Source: Andalucia godoyi
Taxonomy: Eukaryota; Discoba; Jakobea; Jakobida; Andaluciidae
DNA: 64,000 bases
Direction: 5' to 3'
NCBI GenBank assembly: GCA_009859145.1
Contig: VRVR01000021.1
Span: 9,507 to 73,506, forward strand
The notes beneath the pieces are model-generated. The model was not told the DNA's origin, did not search any database, and was given only the letters and a program-made list of their open reading frames with translations. This document shows positions 58,356-64,000 of the stretch, in pieces (the stretch's first letter is position 1; each line of letters opens with the position of its first letter). The position numbers and the translations under genes are program-made.

Positions 58356-59003
58356 CTATCGTGGATTTGCAAGATTCCGAGGTGATTCTCGATGACCATG
58401 ATTACTGTTATTACTGTCACTACTGTTATTACTGTTATGATGATGATGATGATGAAGAACATGATGTGGATGCTGATGATGATGATGAAGATGTTGGCGG
58501 CTGTGGTGATTGTTGTCTGCAGCGTATTCTTGTATGGAGTCCTCAGTTCGCGGAAATGGGATCTCAGCGACTTGTCGTGGTGTATGTGGCGGGGCGTCGA
58601 AATTCTGGAGATCCAGCTGCTGGACGGGCTTCAACGGACAGAGATAGTCCATGCACAAACGGATTGATCGGCGTGCAACAGCATACCAAACGACTCCGAA
58701 CGCCGCGAGATTGAATGACTCTTGGGAGTCCAGAAAGCGGGAAGTGCGCATAAGCACGAGTGACGCCGAGACTTCGGTCGCGGTAAGCAGCATTGGGCTG
58801 AGAAACTGGCCAGATACCAGCCAGTCGATTACAACATACAGCTGGAAACACAGCAGAATGAACCGATAAGACCGGTACTTTGTCCACAGTGCTCGCAATG
58901 CATAGTCGCGGACTTGGCGAAACGGGCCCAGAAGCATTGCCGTAAGAACCGCATCCAGAGCCAGTCCAACATACAGCAGCGACAACCGCATGCCAATCAT
59001 CAT
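58356..59003 (-). CDS. Small membrane protein with His/Asn-rich tail, unknown
   Basis: About 215 residues from the ATG at 59003 (MMIGMRLSLLY); the upstream frame is low-complexity leader. Two or three hydrophobic segments (LSLLYVGLALDAVLTAMLL, FILLCFQLYVVIDWLV, and a weaker third) are followed by a cytosolic-type tail. From about residue 155 the tail is His-rich, then Asn/Ser-rich, encoded by ATG/ATT-type repeats at 58385-58500. The His cluster might bind metal, but repeat slippage is a simpler explanation. Confidence 0.5.
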   Translation of the reverse strand: MMIGMRLSLLYVGLALDAVLTAMLLGPFRQVRDYALRALWTKYRSYRFILLCFQLYVVIDWLVSGQFLSPMLLTATEVSASLVLMRTSRFLDSQESFNLAAFGVVWYAVARRSIRLCMDYLCPLKPVQQLDLQNFDAPPHTPRQVAEIPFPRTEDSIQEYAADNNHHSRQHLHHHHQHPHHVLHHHHHHNSNNSSDSNNSNHGHRESPRNLANPR

Positions 59004-59528
59004 CACCAACACCCGCCTACCCCCAAAAAAAAAACAATTCAGACAAACGACGACCCCAACCACAACAACCAGAAGAGAACACGAAGAGAGAAAGCAAGGA
59101 TGGGGGGGAGCAACACATTGGGGGAACCAAAACACATCCGCAGGCAGCAATCGTAAAAAAAAATAAAAAAATAAGCATCAAGCCCAAGTGGCTGATGCAA
59201 GAAAGCTCTTCCCACGAACAGCGCAGCCTCAAGTGCGAAAATGAAAGACAAAGCAATAAGGTCATTTAAAAAAGGCTCGCCTCCTTCTTTTGATTTTTTA
59301 TGATTTCTTGTTTTTAATTCATTAATATTTTTATATTCTTTTTATACATATTTGGCGTGCTTTTCTTGTGCATTGATGCGCTGGATCCCACGGCCATCAG
59401 CTTTCTGTCCTACGCTTCACAAGTCTCCATACACTTCTTTTTTTGCTCTTTGCTGTCGACCGATTTACAGCTGTTCGTGTTCGTGTTTATCTGGAATCCC
59501 GCGATTGAGAGTTGATTGGGAGCGCAGA
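59004..59528. other. Divergent promoter gap, membrane protein / Trm1
   Basis: About 525 bp. AT-rich at 59275-59350. The last 150 bp hold an in-frame extension of the Trm1 gene from 59376 that could be a targeting peptide (see Trm1). Confidence 0.45.
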
Positions 59529-61265
59529 ATGAGCACAGAGGTACCTCGTGATTCTCTGGACTCGGTGTCAGAAGGTCTTGCGACTGCGTACTTCCCAAAG
59601 GGTGAAGTGTTTTATAATCCCGTTCAGTGCTTCAATCGAGACTTGTCAATTCTGGTGCTTCGAGCGTTCGACGAGACTCGCAAGGACGAAGGGAAGGCAC
59701 TTGTTGTGAAGAAGAAACACAACTGGGAGTCGCAGAATCCTTATTCAGCGGAGAAGGAAGCGGAATACAAGGAAAAAAGAGCGGAAAAGGAGGCGGTTTG
59801 GACCCAGTTTGAGAATCCTGCGCCTTTGAAAGTCCTGGAAGGGTTGTCCGCAAGCGGACTGAGAGCAATCCGCTATGCAAAGGAAGTTCCGCATATTGAC
59901 TATGTTACAGCCAATGATCTGGACAAGCATGCTGCAGAGGCGATCAGCAGAAATGTCAAGTGGAACGATGCGGAACCGCTAGTTCGTGTTTCGTGCTCGG
60001 ACGTCAACTCGCATTTGCTGTCAAACCAAAATGTCTATGATGTGATTGATCTCGATCCATACGGGTCTCCAGCCCCGTTTCTTGCTTCATCAGTGTCGTG
60101 CGTTGCGGACGGCGGACTGCTGTGCATTACGGCCACGGATATGGCTATATTGGCTGGAAATTACCCCGAGGTTTCGCACGCCAAGTACGGGTCGATTCCC
60201 GTACACGGCTCCAATGCGAGAATCGAAATGGGCCTTCGTGTGCTTTTGCACTCCATTTCGCAGGTCGCAGCACAATATGGGCGGTCGATTGAGCCATTGA
60301 TGACGTTGTCGTTGGATTTCTATGCTCGGTGCTTTGTCCGTGTGCGCACATCGCTTGCACAGGTCAAGGAGAATATTCTCAGAAACGCCTATGTGCTACA
60401 TTCTACAAAACGAGATCATTTTGAGTTGCTCCCCACGGGACGGACGGTGAACGATGCCCGGACGTACACGCCCCCCACGATTCCCTTGCAAAAGGTTGTC
60501 CAGAATTTTGAGACAGAATGGGAGCATGTGTGGATGGGAGGGCCCATCTGGACCGGCACCATGCACTCGCAAGATTTCCTCACGAAACTCGAACGACTTG
60601 TTCGGGACCCTGTTGCAACCAAGCTGTACTCGGAGCATAACAAGCAGCGCATGAGAGGGCTGCTAATGACCTTGCAAGAAGAAGTTACGCTCGCTGACCA
60701 TCCTTTGTACTTTCAAATTCCTGCGCTGTGTTCGGTAGTGCGTGCCAGCTGTCCGTCGTATCAGAGGTTCTTGTCTGCACTTATTAGGCTTGGCTACAGA
60801 GTAAGCGGTACGCATTGTGATCCTGCGGGATTCAAAACGGATTGTCCTACGCCCATTCTGTGGGACGTGGTTCGGTGCTTCGCGGAAGACTCGGGTCTGC
60901 AAACCACAGCGTTACCGAAAACGGAAAATGAAGCAGCGGCGGCGGCAGCTTCACAAGAAGAAAGCAAGGATTCCAAGAAGGAGCGACGATCAAAACCGAA
61001 AATCCTTTTCACCAAGCCTATTGCAGCCACGATCCGAGAGACGATCAGGTTTTCCCAGGATCCAAACGTCGTGATGGATGATTTTGCAAAAGGTCTCGAC
61101 CTGTCCTCTCTGGGCCGTTGGGCTCCGGATTACGAGGGCGAAGGACGGTTTCTACCTAATCCAGAGGAGAACTGGGGACCCAAGGCTCGTGCAAAGAAGC
61201 GTGCCCATACATCGTCGCCAAGTACGGCGGAAGTAGAAGAGCCATCAAAACGACCAAAGAACTAG
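59529..61265 (+). CDS. TRMT1: tRNA (guanine26-N2)-dimethyltransferase
   Basis: About 578 residues from MSTEVPRDS at 59529. Uses SAM to make m2,2-G26 in tRNA. Motifs: NRDLSILVLRAF, LEGLSASGLRAIRYAKE (SAM binding), VTANDLDKHA, the catalytic DLDPYGSPAPFLASSV, and CITATDMAILAGNYPEV. The C-terminus has a zinc-poor Trm1-type domain and a basic Lys/Arg-rich tail. An alternative in-frame ATG at 59376 would add 51 residues that are Arg-rich and mostly free of acidic residues, like a mitochondrial presequence; in yeast TRM1 uses alternative starts in this way. Confidence 0.93.
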   Translation: MSTEVPRDSLDSVSEGLATAYFPKGEVFYNPVQCFNRDLSILVLRAFDETRKDEGKALVVKKKHNWESQNPYSAEKEAEYKEKRAEKEAVWTQFENPAPLKVLEGLSASGLRAIRYAKEVPHIDYVTANDLDKHAAEAISRNVKWNDAEPLVRVSCSDVNSHLLSNQNVYDVIDLDPYGSPAPFLASSVSCVADGGLLCITATDMAILAGNYPEVSHAKYGSIPVHGSNARIEMGLRVLLHSISQVAAQYGRSIEPLMTLSLDFYARCFVRVRTSLAQVKENILRNAYVLHSTKRDHFELLPTGRTVNDARTYTPPTIPLQKVVQNFETEWEHVWMGGPIWTGTMHSQDFLTKLERLVRDPVATKLYSEHNKQRMRGLLMTLQEEVTLADHPLYFQIPALCSVVRASCPSYQRFLSALIRLGYRVSGTHCDPAGFKTDCPTPILWDVVRCFAEDSGLQTTALPKTENEAAAAAASQEESKDSKKERRSKPKILFTKPIAATIRETIRFSQDPNVVMDDFAKGLDLSSLGRWAPDYEGEGRFLPNPEENWGPKARAKKRAHTSSPSTAEVEEPSKRPKN

Positions 61266-61425
61266 AGGGGCCCGTCTCAAGAATGGAAGTGCCAACAGAC
61301 AAGCCACGCATTTATCATGTAAAGCAACCATAAAAATGGTAGGATAGGATATGCACAGGATATGGTTGCCAAACGCGTTGAGAAGAAGAAGAAAAATGTG
61401 ACCTTTGGAGATTACAAATGAGACG
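61266..61425. other. Short convergent gap after Trm1
   Basis: 160 bp between the Trm1 stop and the stop of the disordered minus-strand gene. Nothing seen. Confidence 0.4.
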
Positions 61426-61727
61426 TCAAACACGGTACAATGTCGGATAGGAAGGTCGTCGACTGACCAATGCCGCCCACGAATTGCCAGGCAGCTGATC
61501 CCCAAGTGAAATGGAATGTGATCGATGGTTCGACAAACTCCAAGGCTGCTTTTCGGCAAGCGCGGGAACAACATCGGGGAGCAGCGACTCAGGACGATGG
61601 CTGAGCACTTCGGACCAGCGCAGATCAACATCGTCGAAATTCGAGATCTGGGACTGTTGCACCAGCCAGTCCTGCAGAAACATTTGTCTCCAATTTCGGT
61701 TTCGCGCTCCTCTTTCTCCTTCTCCTT

Positions 61728-61783
<56 letters not shown>

Positions 61784-63087
61784 GGATCGCATGGCCTCCC
61801 TAGGCAGCAAGAAGAAACGTCCTTCCGTTGTGCGAAACGTGCGGACGGCAAACTGGGACGCATATGACCGAGGAGTCGCTGTGCCGTCAGACAGCTGGTC
61901 GTCTCTCGGCTTCGCAGCTGCCTTGCGACATGGCGATTCTTGTCCACAGTGAACGCGCCAGCATAGCGTTTGTAAAGTCGGTTCTTGACGTGATAGGCGC
62001 CAAAGACAGTGTGCATGGCCAAAATGTCGGATTGCTCACTGGGGCTCAAGTCCGACCACGCATCGCATTCCCAGTAATTGTCGCACACTGCATCCCAGTC
62101 AATTTGATCACCTGCGTCTGATTCAGTCCCATGAGCATGGCCACTTGCGGCGAAGGACACATGTTTCTTTCTGCGCCTGGTCTCGCTCATAATGAGTCCC
62201 TTAGGCCGAGGAACAAGCCTATGGAGATGTCTGTTGTAGCATTTGCTTTTGGTAATGTTTGGCATTTCCATCGCCAGCGGCTGTGTGCTGTTGATCAGTG
62301 AGGAGTCTGTATCCATTTGATCAGTGGAATACACGGGAAACATGGAGTTGAGTGACGGGAGCTCGACATCTGATCCACTCGGGAGCAAACTGTCCGTTCG
62401 AATCTGCAACGACCCGGAAACATGATTGTGGCCTGCAATTTCACACAGCGTTCTCGAAGCATTGACATTTGCGTTCTCACCAACCGCACGAGTGCTTATT
62501 CCTATACAGGTTTGGGATCGAGCTCCGTAAAACGAACGCTCGCTCCTCGCGATGCCTTCAAGGAGGAACGGGCTTGCAGATGCCGCGGTTCCACCTCTCG
62601 CGGTCCGCGAAAGACTGGAGGAGGCGGTTGAGTTGCTCTGGACATTGCTGCCGCTGTCTGATAACATAGTACTGGATATTCCTTTGGGAGCCGACAATGG
62701 CTGGCTCCGGCGAGCCGCCTCTGTCAACGTCGCCATCGCCAAGGAGCCAAATTTGTGTCGACAAGCGCAAAGGCAGTCGGGAGAAGTGTTTGGCCTTCGG
62801 AGAGGAGGTGTCGTTGTCATTGCCGGGGATCGCTTATCTCGCATGCTCACCGATCGCCGAGACACCGTGCCGCTGATGACAGGGATCGACGAAAACATAT
62901 CGCTCGACGAAAACCCATTCGAATTGCTGTCGACTCGGGAAGATCTGCGATTGCTTGGATTTGAATTGGAATTAGAGTTCTCAAACCCTGTTGCTTGATC
63001 GCGAGACCACGCATGTTCTCTGGTTCCTCGCGGCTTTTGCCTCTTCTCTTTAGACTTGGAAAGTTCTCGAGAATGAAGGACCCCCAT
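61426..63087 (-). CDS. Disordered protein with PP1-docking-like motif and Gly-Ala repeat
   Basis: 553 residues. Mostly Ser/Asn/Arg-rich and disordered. At about residues 305-312 a basic RRRKKHVSFA stretch fits the RVxF-type docking motif for protein phosphatase 1. The next 90 residues (WDAVCDNYWECDAW, ILAMHTVFGAYHVKNRLYKR, MRPSLPSARF) look like a small folded domain. A Gly-Ala run is encoded by a CTCCTG hexamer at about 61724-61786. The rest is unassigned. It may be a PP1 regulator; that is inference from the motif. Confidence 0.5.
61724..61786 (-). repeat. CTCCTG hexanucleotide repeat
   Basis: About ten tandem units inside the disordered-protein gene, coding Gly-Ala on the minus strand. Confidence 0.9.
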
Positions 63088-63754
63088 TCAATTTGCATAT
63101 TGGTTGGTGGACTATTCGCTGCTTTTTTGATGTGTACCGTACTTACCTCAGGTATTTTGTATCCACAAAAGAATGCACAACTTTTTCTTCCAATAACACG
63201 GACAAATGCAAAATAATAAAATAAATAACAACCAAGTACAAATTTGCGCAAATTTGCAAAACGGGCTCACAGTTCATTAACCTCTTACGCACACCCAGAG
63301 TTTCCGAAGACACTTCTCCTGCTCATCAGAAGGGGGGGAAACAGGAGCGTAGGTTTTGTTCGGGAATTGAACAGAATCAGTGAACGTGATGTTGAAACGA
63401 ATGGCAGGGTCACAAGAAGATCAACCTCACAAGGGTTGCTACCGCGGATCTGGTCCGATGGAAGTTTGATCTGCTTCGACCCGTCACGGAAGCACTGTCT
63501 TAAAACAAAGAAGCCGGGGGGCGAGCGCTCTCAGAAATGCTACCGGTAATATGCAAGTGTGTTGAGAAAGCTTGTATTTGTTTGTTTTCCTTCTCAGTTT
63601 CAAATTATTTAATGGTTTGTTCTTTCTGTACAATGTTCAGATAAAGGTTAGTGGGGCGTGGGATTGGAAAGGGCATAAGTATGAACGGGCCCGGGGAATC
63701 CAGCCCCTGGATACCACAACTCCGCATCTTTCTTCTTTCCTTTTTTTTTTTTTT
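63088..63754. other. Right-end intergenic gap
   Basis: About 670 bp. The + strand holds a 101-codon frame (63244-63549) and splice-like signals (see rejected list). T-run with CAG at 63733-63758. No gene assigned with confidence. Confidence 0.3.
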
Positions 63755-64000
63755 TCAGTCAGAAGAGACTAAGTATGGAGGATCGACATCAACATTGACA
63801 TCGAGAGAAGCCTTGAGCAAAGCCCGCTGCATTGGAGACTTCAGCGCGAGCGACGATGGAGACTGGACAAGAGCAAGCGAATGCTTTCGGATAGACGAAT
63901 TCAGGAAATTGTACGGATCCGCAGACGCCAGAGAGTCGTAGAGTGACACTCGAGGCGACGCAAACAGAACGTCTGGGCTCGTCAAGAACGTCGACATTCG
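63755..64000 (-). CDS. Edge fragment, C-terminal part of an unknown protein
   Basis: The frame is open to the right edge and stops at 63755-63757. About 80 residues, Ser-rich with several S-P sites (FLTSPDVLFASPRVSLYDSL, LVQSPSSLALKSP). Not recognised. A + strand model with a splice-like acceptor at 63758 overlaps it, so strand is uncertain. Confidence 0.35.
   Translation of the reverse strand, partial: RMSTFLTSPDVLFASPRVSLYDSLASADPYNFLNSSIRKHSLALVQSPSSLALKSPMQRALLKASLDVNVDVDPPYLVSSD

Noticed and set aside
63244..63941. Spliced + strand gene with exons ending near 63544 and 63645 and acceptor at 63758
   Set aside because: Donor and acceptor signals and frame phases do fit, but the predicted protein has no family resemblance and the first frame lacks an ATG; the minus frame is at least as good.

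Overview
This window is nuclear DNA from a compact, gene-rich genome of a flagellated unicellular eukaryote. The evidence is: spliceosomal introns with GT-AG ends that restore conserved protein motifs (the lipoate ligase at 36046-37519 and the PG-rich repeat protein at 24544-26701); eukaryote-only genes (Spt20-like, DIS3L-type exosome nuclease, ANKRD13-like GPCR chaperone, kinesin-14, vasohibin, ceramide synthase, NOL12); and several cilium-associated proteins (CFAP99, a CCDC87-like coiled-coil protein, a PG-rich repeat protein). I could not place the lineage from the sequence. About 30 protein genes lie in 64 kb, mostly single-exon, on both strands, with divergent pairs sharing 300-800 bp AT-rich or microsatellite-rich gaps and convergent pairs as close as 5 bp. 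I saw no rRNA, tRNA, CRISPR array or organellar sequence.

Layout. 0-9 kb: end of a coiled-coil gene, dispersed repeat R1a, ANKRD13-like gene, a polyglutamine Spt20-like gene (minus), CFAP99. 9-18 kb: an ammonium transporter fused to a class III nucleotide cyclase (minus), divergent from a TGT of chlamydial type; then a CCDC87-like gene, repeat R1b and a secreted class 3 lipase. 18-28 kb: repeat R3a, DIS3L-like exoribonuclease, an alpha-helical protein of unknown role, repeat R2a, a PG-rich repeat gene with a 642-bp internal duplication, and gamma-glutamyl hydrolase. 28-40 kb: LRR-BTB protein, a non-canonical poly(A)/uridylyl transferase, SET-MYND protein followed directly by repeat R3b, lipoate-protein ligase, a secreted esterase with a probable N-terminal starch-binding module, and a stand-alone FBXO31/EXECUTER-type domain. 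40-54 kb: malate dehydrogenase, mercaptopyruvate sulfurtransferase, a disordered protein, a small CxxC protein, HIBCH, ceramide synthase, nucleotide-sugar transporter, repeat R2b, and kinesin-14 divergent from vasohibin. 54-64 kb: NOL12, a candidate porin-3 beta-barrel protein, a small membrane protein with a His-rich tail, Trm1, a disordered protein with a PP1-docking-like motif, and an edge fragment.

The genes do not form operons. Themes are microtubules and cilia (CFAP99, CCDC87-like, PG-rich protein, kinesin-14, vasohibin), RNA modification and decay (TGT, Trm1, DIS3L, nucleotidyltransferase, NOL12), and mitochondrial or central metabolism (LplA, MDH, HIBCH, MPST). Best candidates for undescribed biology: the transporter-cyclase fusion, the chlamydial-type TGT in a eukaryotic setting, the vasohibin/kinesin-14 head-to-head pair, and three dispersed non-coding repeat families, each present here as one inverted pair.
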